In this document: piece by piece, positions 16,807 through 24,905 of the stretch | Layout: each line of letters starts with the position of its first letter | Numbering within the stretch: position 1 is the first letter of the stretch | Assembly: GCF_900167605.1 (NCBI RefSeq) | Contig: NZ_FUYH01000026.1 | Coordinates: 1 to 33,017, forward strand | Length of the DNA stretch: 33,017 bases | Reading direction: 5' to 3' | DNA from: Caloramator quimbayensis | GTDB lineage: Bacteria; Bacillota; Clostridia; Clostridiales; Caloramatoraceae | Notes under the pieces: generated by a model | The model's database searches: none | Told to the model about the DNA's origin: nothing | What the model saw: only the letters and a program-made list of their open reading frames with translations | Position numbers and translations under genes: made by a program

Positions 16807-19113
16807 TTATTTCTCCTTTTCCTTAAGTGCCTTTAATATATCCTCTGCTTTAATTGGAAGTTTTGTTATTCTAACACCAACTGCATTATATATAGCATTT
16901 GCAATAGCAGCCGGAGGTGTGTCTATTCCTATCTCTCCAACGGACTTTGCACCATAAGGTCCTGTTGGGTCATAGCTCTCTGCAAATTCAACGTTTATTT
17001 TTCCTATATCCATCCTTGTTGGAATTCTATAGGTCAAGAAGCTGCTGTTTAAAAGTTTTCCGTTTTCTGCATATTTTACATCCTCAAAAAGAGTCATTCC
17101 TATTCCCTGAACTATTCCTCCCTCTACCTGAACCCTTGCAAGAGCAGGATTTATAGGAGTTCCACAGTCAACTACAACGGTATAATCCACTAAATCAACC
17201 TTTCCCGTCTTTGTGTCCACTTCAACTTCTGCAAAGGCTGTAAGGAACGGAGGAGGTGATACTTCACCGCAGAATGATTCACAGGATATAAGCTGCTTTT
17301 GATTTTTGCTGTAGAAAAGATTTGTTGAAAGCTCCTTTAGAGTTATTTCTTTTCCATCCTTTGTTTTAATCATATTTCCGTCAAATTCAATATCCATAGC
17401 GCTGCACCCAAGCTGCTTTGCGCCTTCCTCAATTATCATATCTCTCATCTTTAATGCTGCTTTTCTGACCGCATTCCCTGAAACATAGGTTGTACTTGAA
17501 GCATAGGCACCGCAGTCAAAGGGTGTTAAATCTGTATCGGAGGAGTAAACTATTATTTTGTCAACGCCAACCCCAATACCCTCAGCTGCTATCTGAGCAA
17601 GTATAGTGTCGCTTCCTGTTCCTATATCAGTTGCTCCAACTAAAAGATTGAAAAAGCCCTGATCGTTTAGTTTTATTAATGCCGAGCCCATATCTATAGC
17701 AGGAATTCCCGAGCCCTGCATAGCTATGGCGCATCCTATTCCTCTAACTTTATCACTTGATTTATTATTTTTCTTTTTATACTCATAGCCGCATATTTCC
17801 TTTGCTCTGTCTAAGCAGTAGTCAAGTTTGCAGCTCTCAACTATCATATCTACTCCCTCAGTTCCCTCACCCATTATTCTAAATATAGGAGAGGTTTCCT
17901 TTTCCCTTATCATGTTTTTAGCTCTAAAATCCACAGGGTCCATATTGCACATTTTAGAAAGTTCGTCGACTGTTGACTCTAATGCAAAGTTCCCCTGTAT
18001 AGCCCCATATCCTCTGTAGGCTCCCGCTGGGGTATGATTTGTATATACTACCTTTCCTCCAAACCTTACAGCCTCTGCCTTATTGTAAAGAGGAAGGGTT
18101 TTTGAGCCTGCAACCATAAATACAGTTAAGGCATGTTCTGCATAGGCTCCGGTATTTGAGAGAATATGCATATCTATAGCTTTAATATTGCCCTCTTTGT
18201 CAGCTCCCATAGTAACATCTATTTTCATAGGATGCCTTGTATAGGAGGATTCAAAAACTTCCTGCCTCGTGTATTCAAGCTTTGACGGCCTTCCTGTTAT
18301 GGATGTTATTAGAGCTGTATAAAATTCTCCGTGCAGAGCCTGCTTTCCTCCGTACCCTCCTCCTATCCTCGGTTTTACAACCCTTATCTTTTCAATAGGA
18401 ATACCTAAAGCCTCTGCAACTATTCTCCTTACATGATAGGGAGTCTGGGTTGAGGATATAATATTTATCCTGCCATGTATATCCATATAGGAATAGGAAC
18501 AGTGGGGTTCCATTGTAACATGGGCCTGAGCATGGGTATAATAGGTCTTTTTTACAACATATTCGCATCCTTTTAAAACTTCATCAACATCTCCATAGTG
18601 CATATTGTATTCTGCTGCTATGTTTTTTGTTGGATTAAAACCTATTGGGAACATCTCATGGCATTCCTTTTCAGGATGTATTATAGACTTATGTCCCTCT
18701 GCCTTTTCAAAATCGAGAACGGGCTCTAATACTTCATATTCAACTTCTATAAGTTTTAAAGCCTTCAGTGCTGTCTCCTCATCCTCTGCTGCAACCACAG
18801 CAACTTCATCCCCTATGTATCTTACATATTCATCAAGTATAAATTTATCGTGGGGAGAGGGTTCTGGATAGCCTTGTCCCGCCCTTGTTACTATGTTTCT
18901 TGGAACATTTTTATAAGTTAGAACGCATTTAACATTAGGAAGATACTCTGCCTTTTTAGTATCTATATTCTTTATTCTTGCAAAGGCATGGGGGCTTCTT
19001 AAAATCTTTATTACAAGGCTGTCTTTTGCAGCAAAATCCATTGTATAGGCTGGTCTTCCCTTTAAAAGTCCAATACCGTCTATTTTGGGAATTGATTTTT
19101 TAACTTCCTTCAT
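16807..19113 (-). CDS. Xanthine-dehydrogenase-type molybdopterin-binding large subunit (set 1)
   Basis: The 768-residue protein is close in length to E. coli XdhA (about 752). Motifs are IGGGYGGKQ (near 265), AGAYRGYGA with the substrate arginine, MQGSGIPAID, VGATDIGTGSD for the cofactor, DCGTPINPALA, and the catalytic glutamate in GPYGAKSVGEIGIDTPPAA. It probably oxidises hypoxanthine/xanthine-type purines, or runs in reverse (urate to xanthine) under reducing conditions. Its ATG overlaps the stop of the set-1 2Fe-2S gene by 4 bases. It differs clearly from the 714-residue subunit of set 2, so two distinct substrates or ring positions are likely. Confidence 0.92.
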   Translation of the reverse strand: MKEVKKSIPKIDGIGLLKGRPAYTMDFAAKDSLVIKILRSPHAFARIKNIDTKKAEYLPNVKCVLTYKNVPRNIVTRAGQGYPEPSPHDKFILDEYVRYIGDEVAVVAAEDEETALKALKLIEVEYEVLEPVLDFEKAEGHKSIIHPEKECHEMFPIGFNPTKNIAAEYNMHYGDVDEVLKGCEYVVKKTYYTHAQAHVTMEPHCSYSYMDIHGRINIISSTQTPYHVRRIVAEALGIPIEKIRVVKPRIGGGYGGKQALHGEFYTALITSITGRPSKLEYTRQEVFESSYTRHPMKIDVTMGADKEGNIKAIDMHILSNTGAYAEHALTVFMVAGSKTLPLYNKAEAVRFGGKVVYTNHTPAGAYRGYGAIQGNFALESTVDELSKMCNMDPVDFRAKNMIREKETSPIFRIMGEGTEGVDMIVESCKLDYCLDRAKEICGYEYKKKNNKSSDKVRGIGCAIAMQGSGIPAIDMGSALIKLNDQGFFNLLVGATDIGTGSDTILAQIAAEGIGVGVDKIIVYSSDTDLTPFDCGAYASSTTYVSGNAVRKAALKMRDMIIEEGAKQLGCSAMDIEFDGNMIKTKDGKEITLKELSTNLFYSKNQKQLISCESFCGEVSPPPFLTAFAEVEVDTKTGKVDLVDYTVVVDCGTPINPALARVQVEGGIVQGIGMTLFEDVKYAENGKLLNSSFLTYRIPTRMDIGKINVEFAESYDPTGPYGAKSVGEIGIDTPPAAIANAIYNAVGVRITKLPIKAEDILKALKEKEK

Positions 19114-19562
19114 TCTGCCACCCCCAGATATTTTTTAATGGCTCTTAGATGTCCCTGATATCCTGAACATCTGCAAAGATTTCCTACAAGATATTTATTT
19201 ATACTCTCATCGTCAAAATTCTTAAGGTTGTCCTTCATAGACATAACAGTAAGTACAAACCCCGGCGTGCAGTAAGCACACTGCACTGCACCTTCCTCAT
19301 TCATAAAACGACCGAATTTCTCTGCCTCTTCTTCTACTGCTTCAATAGTAGTTATATGCCCTCCATCTGCCTTTGCTGCAAGGTATGAACAGGAGGGTAT
19401 TGGCTTACCGTTTAAAAGAACAGTACAAAGTCCACAGACTCCGCTGTCACAGGATTTTCTAACGCTTGTTATATTTATGCTTTTTAATATATCATAAACT
19501 GTCTCGCTTCCCTTAATATCAAATTCCATGTCTTTCTTGTTAATTTTTAAGAAAATCTTCAC
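19110..19562 (-). CDS. Molybdenum hydroxylase, 2Fe-2S small subunit (set 1)
   Basis: I set the start at GTG 19562, preceded by GGAGGTGATAAA and overlapping the FAD-gene stop (GTGA). Upstream in-frame codons lie inside the FAD gene and lack a binding site. The product is 150 residues. The first cluster is KSCDSGVCGLCTVLLNG plus PSCSY; the second is CAYCTPGF with NLCRCSGY. All eight cysteine ligands are present. It carries electrons between the 768-residue Mo subunit and the FAD subunit. Confidence 0.95.
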   Translation of the reverse strand: MKIFLKINKKDMEFDIKGSETVYDILKSINITSVRKSCDSGVCGLCTVLLNGKPIPSCSYLAAKADGGHITTIEAVEEEAEKFGRFMNEEGAVQCAYCTPGFVLTVMSMKDNLKNFDDESINKYLVGNLCRCSGYQGHLRAIKKYLGVAE

Positions 19563-20335
19563 TTTATCACCTCCAAAAGAGCCCTTTCTACTAAGGTTTT
19601 GCAAACCTCTCTCCTATAATTAGAAGATGCCCTTAAATCATCTCCAAAGTTTAAAGTATCGCCTGCAATTTCTGCTGCCTTTTTAATGTTCTCATAGTTT
19701 AATTCATTTTGATTTAAGTATTCCATAGCATCCTTTGCATAAACCGCACTAAGAGGTCTTGCCCCTACTGCTATTTTAAAATCCTCATCTTTGCATACCG
19801 CTACGTTTAAAACGGAAAAATCGGAAAAGCTGTTTCTCATGTTAAAAAAGGAGGCTTTTTTATTATTTTTATTTATTATCACTTTGAGGATTATATCCTT
19901 TATTTCCCTGCTTGATAGATACTCCTCAAGGCTCATCTTTCCTGCTTTAAAAAGTTCAACCTTTGCATTTAGGGCTAAAAGACAGGTTAAAATATCGGAA
20001 AATCCATACCTTCCTCCTATGCATCCTCCTATGGTTGCTATATTTCTAACCTGCACCCCGGCAATTATTCCTGCAGTCTTTGAAAGTACTCCATTAAAAT
20101 ATGATGAAATAATGCTGCTGTCTTCTATTTCTTTTAAAGTAGTATAGGCACCTATTTCTACTGTATCTTCGTTTTCATTTATAAAACTTAAACCTAATTT
20201 TGAAAGGTCAACTATGCTTACCTCATTATCGCTAAGATGCATAAAGGCACCGCCGCCGATTATTACGCTTCCATTAAGCAGAGCATCGTAAGCTTCATTT
20301 AAACTTTCTGCTCTTTTATATTCTTTTACCTTCAA
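19559..20335 (-). CDS. ygfM: Molybdenum hydroxylase, FAD-binding subunit (YgfM-like, set 1)
   Basis: The 258-residue protein starts at TTG 20335, with GGAGGTG six bases before it and no ATG available. The FAD-domain fold is recognisable, but its motifs diverge from the canonical subunit: IGGGAFMH replaces the AGGTD-type loop and RNIATIGGCIGGRYGFSD replaces IGGNI(5)PASD. That divergence is what I recall for YgfM, the SDMH-linked subunit once annotated as part of a selenate reductase. Gene order SsnA, PreA-like, YgfM, 2Fe-2S, Mo subunit resembles the E. coli ygfK-ssnA-ygfM-xdhD region. It probably hands electrons to or from an unusual acceptor, perhaps the PreA-like flavoprotein next to it. Confidence 0.8.
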   Translation of the reverse strand: MKVKEYKRAESLNEAYDALLNGSVIIGGGAFMHLSDNEVSIVDLSKLGLSFINENEDTVEIGAYTTLKEIEDSSIISSYFNGVLSKTAGIIAGVQVRNIATIGGCIGGRYGFSDILTCLLALNAKVELFKAGKMSLEEYLSSREIKDIILKVIINKNNKKASFFNMRNSFSDFSVLNVAVCKDEDFKIAVGARPLSAVYAKDAMEYLNQNELNYENIKKAAEIAGDTLNFGDDLRASSNYRREVCKTLVERALLEVIK

Positions 20336-20348
20336 TTATGGCACCTCC

Positions 20349-21431
20349 TTAAAATACTCCATTTATTGCCTTTGATGGGCATTTTGACTGGCAAAGGCCG
20401 CATCCGAAGCACTTATCACGATTTACAATGACTTCTTTATCCACAGTTAAGGCAAAATAAGGACAAATCTTTGCACATAATCCACAGAGAATGCATTTGT
20501 CTTTGTTTATAACAGGGTTATTGGGATTAAATTTTATTTCAGGCTTTAAAAGAGGCGTATTTATTGCATCTTTAACACTTTTAAAATTATATTTTTCAAG
20601 AACTGCGGGAAGATCATCTATTATTTTTTTATAAAGTTCTCTTCCCTTTAGCATTGCTGAGGATAGTATTTGAACGGCATCTGCACCGCACAGCAGGAAC
20701 TCTAAAACATCCTCGGCACTTTGTATTCCTCCAACACCTATTACAGTAAAGTCGGGCATTGCTGTTTTAATTCTACTTATTATTGCTAGGGCAACTGGTT
20801 TTATAGCAGGACCTGAAACCCAAACCTCTCCCTTTTCATTTCCTACAAGAACCTTTCTATTTTTTAAATCTATTTTCATAGCAGGTCCTAAGGAGTTAAT
20901 CGCAACAATTCCAGCCGCTCCGTTTTCCCTTACAACCTTTGCAAATTCAACAACATCGGGAATATGTGGGCTTATTTTCATAAATACAGGCTTATCTGTA
21001 AGGCTCTTTATTGTTTTTACCGTTTCCCCTATAACAGAAACATCCTTCCCTACATAATGGGTTGATATTTCAAAGGCATCTGCATATTTATCAAGTTCAG
21101 GAATTATTACCTTCATATCTTCCTTTGTGTAGCCTGCACTGAGTATCAAAGGAATATCTATATAGTCTTTAAGCTTTGGGAGTATATTTTCTATCCAATA
21201 TCCTAAGGGATACTCCGACCAGAGCTCACAGTTCATTATGCTGTCTGAGTTTCCTATAATGCATGGTCTTGGAACATCTGCACCCTTTATGGATATTGTC
21301 TTTGCAACCATGCACCCAACTCCCATACCCGATATTGCCATCATCTTTTCATAAGTAGAAACAAGAGGACCTGATGCTGGCATTATTGGGTTTTTTAGAT
21401 TTATGCCCGCAATTCTCGTACTTAAATCCAT
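20349..21431 (-). CDS. PreA-like dihydropyrimidine-dehydrogenase-type flavoprotein with 2[4Fe-4S] ferredoxin tail
   Basis: I choose ATG 21431, seven bases after GGAGG, over GTG 21437, which is one base from it; this gives 360 residues. Residues 1-300 are a DHODH-type FMN barrel (GINLKNPIMPASGPL, VFMKISPHI, GVGGIQSAEDVLEFLLCGAD). The tail carries two ferredoxin clusters, KCILCGLCAKICPYF and KCFGCGLCQSKCPSKAI. The architecture matches PreA, which reduces uracil or thymine, but the usual NLSCPH active-site loop reads EISTHYVGK, so the catalytic cysteine appears to be Thr. No PreT electron-input partner is nearby. In this operon it is best read as a ferredoxin-dependent reductase of a purine-derived ring; the substrate is inference. 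It is six bases after ssnA's stop region, inside the operon. Confidence 0.75.
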   Translation of the reverse strand: MDLSTRIAGINLKNPIMPASGPLVSTYEKMMAISGMGVGCMVAKTISIKGADVPRPCIIGNSDSIMNCELWSEYPLGYWIENILPKLKDYIDIPLILSAGYTKEDMKVIIPELDKYADAFEISTHYVGKDVSVIGETVKTIKSLTDKPVFMKISPHIPDVVEFAKVVRENGAAGIVAINSLGPAMKIDLKNRKVLVGNEKGEVWVSGPAIKPVALAIISRIKTAMPDFTVIGVGGIQSAEDVLEFLLCGADAVQILSSAMLKGRELYKKIIDDLPAVLEKYNFKSVKDAINTPLLKPEIKFNPNNPVINKDKCILCGLCAKICPYFALTVDKEVIVNRDKCFGCGLCQSKCPSKAINGVF

Positions 21432-21442
21432 AAACACACCTC

Positions 21443-22729
21443 CTAATTTTTAATCCTTCCCCAAACCTTTTCAGATTCAAGAATTGATTTATTATAAACT
21501 TCATTTTCGTCAAAGGTTAAAATATAATTCATCATTAAAGGCTTCCCCGCTGCAAAGACGTGCTTTGGGTGGAAATTATCAAAAATGCCAAAGAACACAT
21601 GGCCTATTGCATTTTCACTATTCATAGGCGTTGGAGGGCTATAGGGAACAACTATCATATCAGCGCAATATCCCTCTTCTATTCTGCCAAGTTTTATATT
21701 TAGCATTTTTGATACATATTCATAGCCGTTATTTATTATTTCTTTTAAATCATCTAAAGAGAATTTTGTAGGGCTTTTTAATCTGTTTTTCATTGCAAAG
21801 GTAAGGTTTAGATAGTCCCTCGTTATGTTAGCTCCAAGGCCGTCATTTCCAATCATGCATTTTATATTGTTTCTTCTGAGAATATCGTAATCTGAAAGTC
21901 CTACTGCATTGTTCATATTTGATGTGGGATTCAGCGCTACATAGCATTTCCTCTTTTCTATTATCCTTGCTTCATCTTCATTTATATGTACACAGTGGGA
22001 GAGTATAGAATTTTCATTTAAAAGTTTAAAATCATCAAGCCTTTTAACGATTGGCTTGTTATATTTATCAAGGCAGTCATATACATCATCGGTGCTCTCT
22101 GCCACATGAATGTGAATTGGTAAATTACCTATTATATTTGAAATTTTTTCTAAAGTTTTATCGCTGAGGCTCATAGAAGCATGCATACCAAAAACTCCGC
22201 AATACTTGTCCGATTTATTACTGCAAAAATCGATATTCTCTTCTATGCAATCATCTATGTTAAACCTGTCGCTGCTTTCAAAGCAGAATATTCCTCTAAG
22301 TCCCAAATCATCGCAAATCGATTTTTTAAGCTCATTTAAGCTTCCCTTTATGCAAAGCCCGCTTGCATGGTGGTCAATAAGAGTTGTTACTCCTGATTTT
22401 ATTGAATCCATTCCATAGACTAATCCGCTCAAATAAACATCTTCCCTGTTTAACTTTCCATCAAGCTTCCACCAAAGCTGATCAAGTATATCTTTAAAGT
22501 TTTTTGGTGAGAATGGTATGTTCATTCCTCTTGAAAATGTAGAATAAATATGAGTATGACAGTTTATAAGTCCAGGCATTACTATTGAGTTTTTGCAGTC
22601 ATAAACCTCATCCGCTCCATTAAATTCTTTTATAGGTCCTATTTCTTCTATATTTTTGTCAAAAATAATGTAGCAATCTTTTTGAAAATTCTTAAAATCA
22701 TAGATATTTGCATTAACAAAAGCCTTCAA
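21443..22729 (-). CDS. ssnA: SsnA-family amidohydrolase
   Basis: The 428-residue zinc amidohydrolase has the metal pair in INCHTHIYSTFSRG (His58, His60), then IDHHASG, HIHVAESTDD, LSHCVHINEDEA, NPTSNMNNAVG, and the catalytic aspartate in IGNDGLGANI. The length is close to E. coli SsnA (442), a marker of SDMH/purine clusters whose reaction has long been unassigned. It is the first gene of the 12-gene operon. The start is TTG 22729 with GGAGGGGG seven bases before, and a sigma-54 promoter lies about 40 bases upstream. It probably removes an amino group from, or opens, a purine-derived ring. It is distinct from the second deaminase at the other end of the operon. Confidence 0.85.
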   Translation of the reverse strand: MKAFVNANIYDFKNFQKDCYIIFDKNIEEIGPIKEFNGADEVYDCKNSIVMPGLINCHTHIYSTFSRGMNIPFSPKNFKDILDQLWWKLDGKLNREDVYLSGLVYGMDSIKSGVTTLIDHHASGLCIKGSLNELKKSICDDLGLRGIFCFESSDRFNIDDCIEENIDFCSNKSDKYCGVFGMHASMSLSDKTLEKISNIIGNLPIHIHVAESTDDVYDCLDKYNKPIVKRLDDFKLLNENSILSHCVHINEDEARIIEKRKCYVALNPTSNMNNAVGLSDYDILRRNNIKCMIGNDGLGANITRDYLNLTFAMKNRLKSPTKFSLDDLKEIINNGYEYVSKMLNIKLGRIEEGYCADMIVVPYSPPTPMNSENAIGHVFFGIFDNFHPKHVFAAGKPLMMNYILTFDENEVYNKSILESEKVWGRIKN

Positions 22730-22765
22730 ATAACCCCCTCCTTACTCCATCTTTAATTATTTATT

Positions 22766-22782
22766 AGCATTATTCATGCCAA
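22766..22782 (-). promoter_or_regulatory. Sigma-54 (-24/-12) promoter of the 12-gene purine operon
   Basis: On the minus strand, TTGGCATGAATAATGCT has the GG and GC dinucleotides exactly 10 bases apart, matching TGGCAC-N5-TTGCW with one change in each box. Transcription would begin about 12 bases after the GC, near 22755, giving a leader of about 25 bases before the TTG start of ssnA. A gene for a sigma-54 activator lies immediately upstream. Confidence 0.85.
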
Positions 22783-22892
22783 AATATAGTATTTTAGTAA
22801 AAGGAATCACAAAAAAATTTTTCAACAGTTTATAAGAATTTTTTATTTTTAGTTCATAGTTATTTTTAGTTTACTGCTTAACAGCAGATTCC

Positions 22893-22964
22893 ATTAAAAT
22901 GATATTTTTAAATATGATAAATTAATTTTTCTTTTATAGATTTAATAAAAATTATCATTTTAAT
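22893..22964. promoter_or_regulatory. Probable activator binding sites (UAS) upstream of ssnA
   Basis: ATTAAAATGATATTTTT at 22893-22909 recurs in inverted orientation at 22947-22964 (ATTAAAATGATAATTTTT on the minus strand), agreeing at 16 of 17 bases. A further TGATAA lies at 22915-22920. The block is about 110-200 bases upstream of the -24 box, the usual distance for an enhancer-type sigma-54 activator. The same motif occurs upstream of the permease promoter. Confidence 0.65.
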
Positions 22965-23023
22965 AATTTAAGTACAAAAATAAAAACCTCACAAAATGTT
23001 TAAATTTATGTCTTCAATATTTA

Positions 23024-24769
23024 TCAATTTGATAAACCGTACTCATCTATTTTTCTATACAATGTTGCAATTCCTATTCCAAGCTTTTGCGCTGCAATTC
23101 TTTTTCCCTGAGTTGTATTTCCATATTTTTTAAGAGCCTTTATTATCTCATTTTTTTCAAGTTCCTCGATTCTATGGATTTCCTCTTCTCCATCATGCTC
23201 TTTACTTTTTTTATTCAAAATGCTCCTTGGCAATATATCAACCGTTATTTTTCCATCGTTATCCATCATGTTTATCATATATTCAATAGTATTTTCAAGC
23301 TCTCTTACATTTCCAGGCCAATCGTATCCATAAAAAATATCAAACACCTTAGAATCTATATCTATAGAGGAAAATTTCTTTTCTAAAAGCTTTGTATATT
23401 TTTCAATAAAATACCATACCAAAATATTTATATCCTCTATCCTTTGCCTTAAAGGAGGTATATTAAAGGGTATTACGTTTAGTCTATAATACAAGTCTTC
23501 TCTAAATTTATTCTGCTCTATTAGTTTTAAAAGATCCTTATTCGTTGCAGCAATAACTCTGACATCTATATCAATCGGAGTGTTTGAGCCTATTTTTACT
23601 ATTTTATGGTCCTGAAGAACCCTTAAAAGTTTAGTCTGAAGGTTTAGAGGCATGTCCCCAATCTCATCGAGAAATATTGTACCTTTATTTGCCAATTCAA
23701 ATTTTCCTATTTTCCCAGAGCTTAAAGCTCCTGTAAAAGCTCCTTTAACATATCCAAAAAGCTCGCTTTCCAAAAGCTCATTAGGTATGGCTGCACAATT
23801 TATAGCTACAAAGGGTCCATCCTTTCTATCACCCTCATTGTGTATAGCCATAGCAAAAAGTTCTTTGCCTGTACCGCTCTCTCCTGTAATAAGAACCGTT
23901 GAGCGGGAGGGGGCAATCCTCTTAATATTCCTTTTTATTTCATTTATTATTTGAGAATTGCCCAATATATCATCGCATTTTGCTGCTTTTTTACTGATGT
24001 TTTGTTGATTAGAGCTTTTGTTTTCATTAAAAATAAACATCCTTTCAAACTGATTTTCCTTTAAACCCATGGTGTATATATCCCCTAAGACAGTAAAACT
24101 CCTTTTGTCTATTTCAAGCAGAAACTCCTTTGCTCTTCCATCCCCCTTTCCAATCTCGTGAAGATTTATATCATCTTTAAAATTTATATTCTGAAAATTA
24201 AGCATCTCAACAGCTCTTTTGTTTATATGAGTTACCTTGTTTGAGCTGCTTAATATAATAACCCCCTTATCCATCTTATCTATGACTTGATTCAGGGATT
24301 TTAAAAGAGTCTGCTCTCTCATCTTTTCCTTTCTTTCGTAGGCAGTAATGCTTATAAATTCTGATATCTGCTGCAAAAATTCCATATAGGTATCAAAATC
24401 TGAAAGAAGATGATTTTTCTGCTCATCCGTAAAACATATAAGTCCTATAACACCAATTATCTTACTCCCAAGTTTAATAGGGGTGCATACTTCAAATTTT
24501 TCCTCACAGTTATCTCTCTTTTGACACTTAAGGCAAATGCTGCTCTTGCCCGGCTCTTTTATTATCTTAGCACTTCCTGTTTCTATGGCATTTTTATAGA
24601 CATATCCCTGTTTTTCCAAACTCATATTTACAAGTTTGCTGTAGCTGCCTGTCCCCGCAACTCTTATTAGATTAGAATCTGCAATCTCTACATCCACTTT
24701 TAGCACTTTAGATATAATATTTGCATATTTAATTATTGAAGGCTGTACATCCATCAAAATAGAACCCAT
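23024..24769 (-). CDS. Sigma-54-dependent activator of the purine regulon (YgeV-like)
   Basis: The 581-residue activator has a complete enhancer-binding-protein layout. Residues 1-150 form a GAF-like sensory domain with cysteines 79, 82, 88 and 95 (CX2CX5CX6C). About 155-250 is a PAS-like domain ([20 protein letters not shown]). The AAA+ domain at about 265-505 has Walker A GESGTGKE (296-303), the sigma-54-contacting GAFTGA (343-348) and Walker [11 protein letters not shown]. The Fis-type helix-turn-helix at about 540-581 ends [10 protein letters not shown]. Its place in a purine cluster parallels E. coli YgeV. It has a sigma-A-like promoter of its own and lies next to two sigma-54 promoters it probably controls. 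The signal may be a purine, redox state or metal; the cysteines favour an Fe-S or metal sensor. Confidence 0.88.
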   Translation of the reverse strand: MGSILMDVQPSIIKYANIISKVLKVDVEIADSNLIRVAGTGSYSKLVNMSLEKQGYVYKNAIETGSAKIIKEPGKSSICLKCQKRDNCEEKFEVCTPIKLGSKIIGVIGLICFTDEQKNHLLSDFDTYMEFLQQISEFISITAYERKEKMREQTLLKSLNQVIDKMDKGVIILSSSNKVTHINKRAVEMLNFQNINFKDDINLHEIGKGDGRAKEFLLEIDKRSFTVLGDIYTMGLKENQFERMFIFNENKSSNQQNISKKAAKCDDILGNSQIINEIKRNIKRIAPSRSTVLITGESGTGKELFAMAIHNEGDRKDGPFVAINCAAIPNELLESELFGYVKGAFTGALSSGKIGKFELANKGTIFLDEIGDMPLNLQTKLLRVLQDHKIVKIGSNTPIDIDVRVIAATNKDLLKLIEQNKFREDLYYRLNVIPFNIPPLRQRIEDINILVWYFIEKYTKLLEKKFSSIDIDSKVFDIFYGYDWPGNVRELENTIEYMINMMDNDGKITVDILPRSILNKKSKEHDGEEEIHRIEELEKNEIIKALKKYGNTTQGKRIAAQKLGIGIATLYRKIDEYGLSN

Positions 24770-24817
24770 CCCCTTGCCTCCTTTATGAATATTGCGACTA
24801 TTCTAACTATTATTTAT

Positions 24818-24845
24818 ATTATACATCAAAATCCATGAATTACAA
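24818..24845 (-). promoter_or_regulatory. Sigma-A-type promoter of the activator gene
   Basis: On the minus strand, TTGTAA (24845-24840), a 16-base spacer and a consensus TATAAT (24823-24818) stand about 50 bases before the activator's ATG, which has GGAGG before it. This would supply the activator independently of sigma-54. The spacer is one base short of the optimum. Confidence 0.6.
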
Positions 24846-24905
24846 TTACTGCATAATATATCATCTTAAAATATATTTCTAATATTAAGCAGAAACATTT
24901 TCACA

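Noticed and set aside
12799-20335. Selenocysteine (in-frame UGA) in the molybdenum hydroxylase subunits
   Set aside because: All subunit frames are uninterrupted and all metal-ligand cysteines are ordinary codons. In this enzyme class selenium is a labile cofactor ligand, so no UGA is expected.
23020-23036. TTTATCAA-T-TTGATAAA palindrome as an independent regulatory site
   Set aside because: It overlaps the last codons and stop of the activator gene and lies about 250 bases from the promoter. It is mentioned with the shared motif, but coding constraint or chance can explain it.
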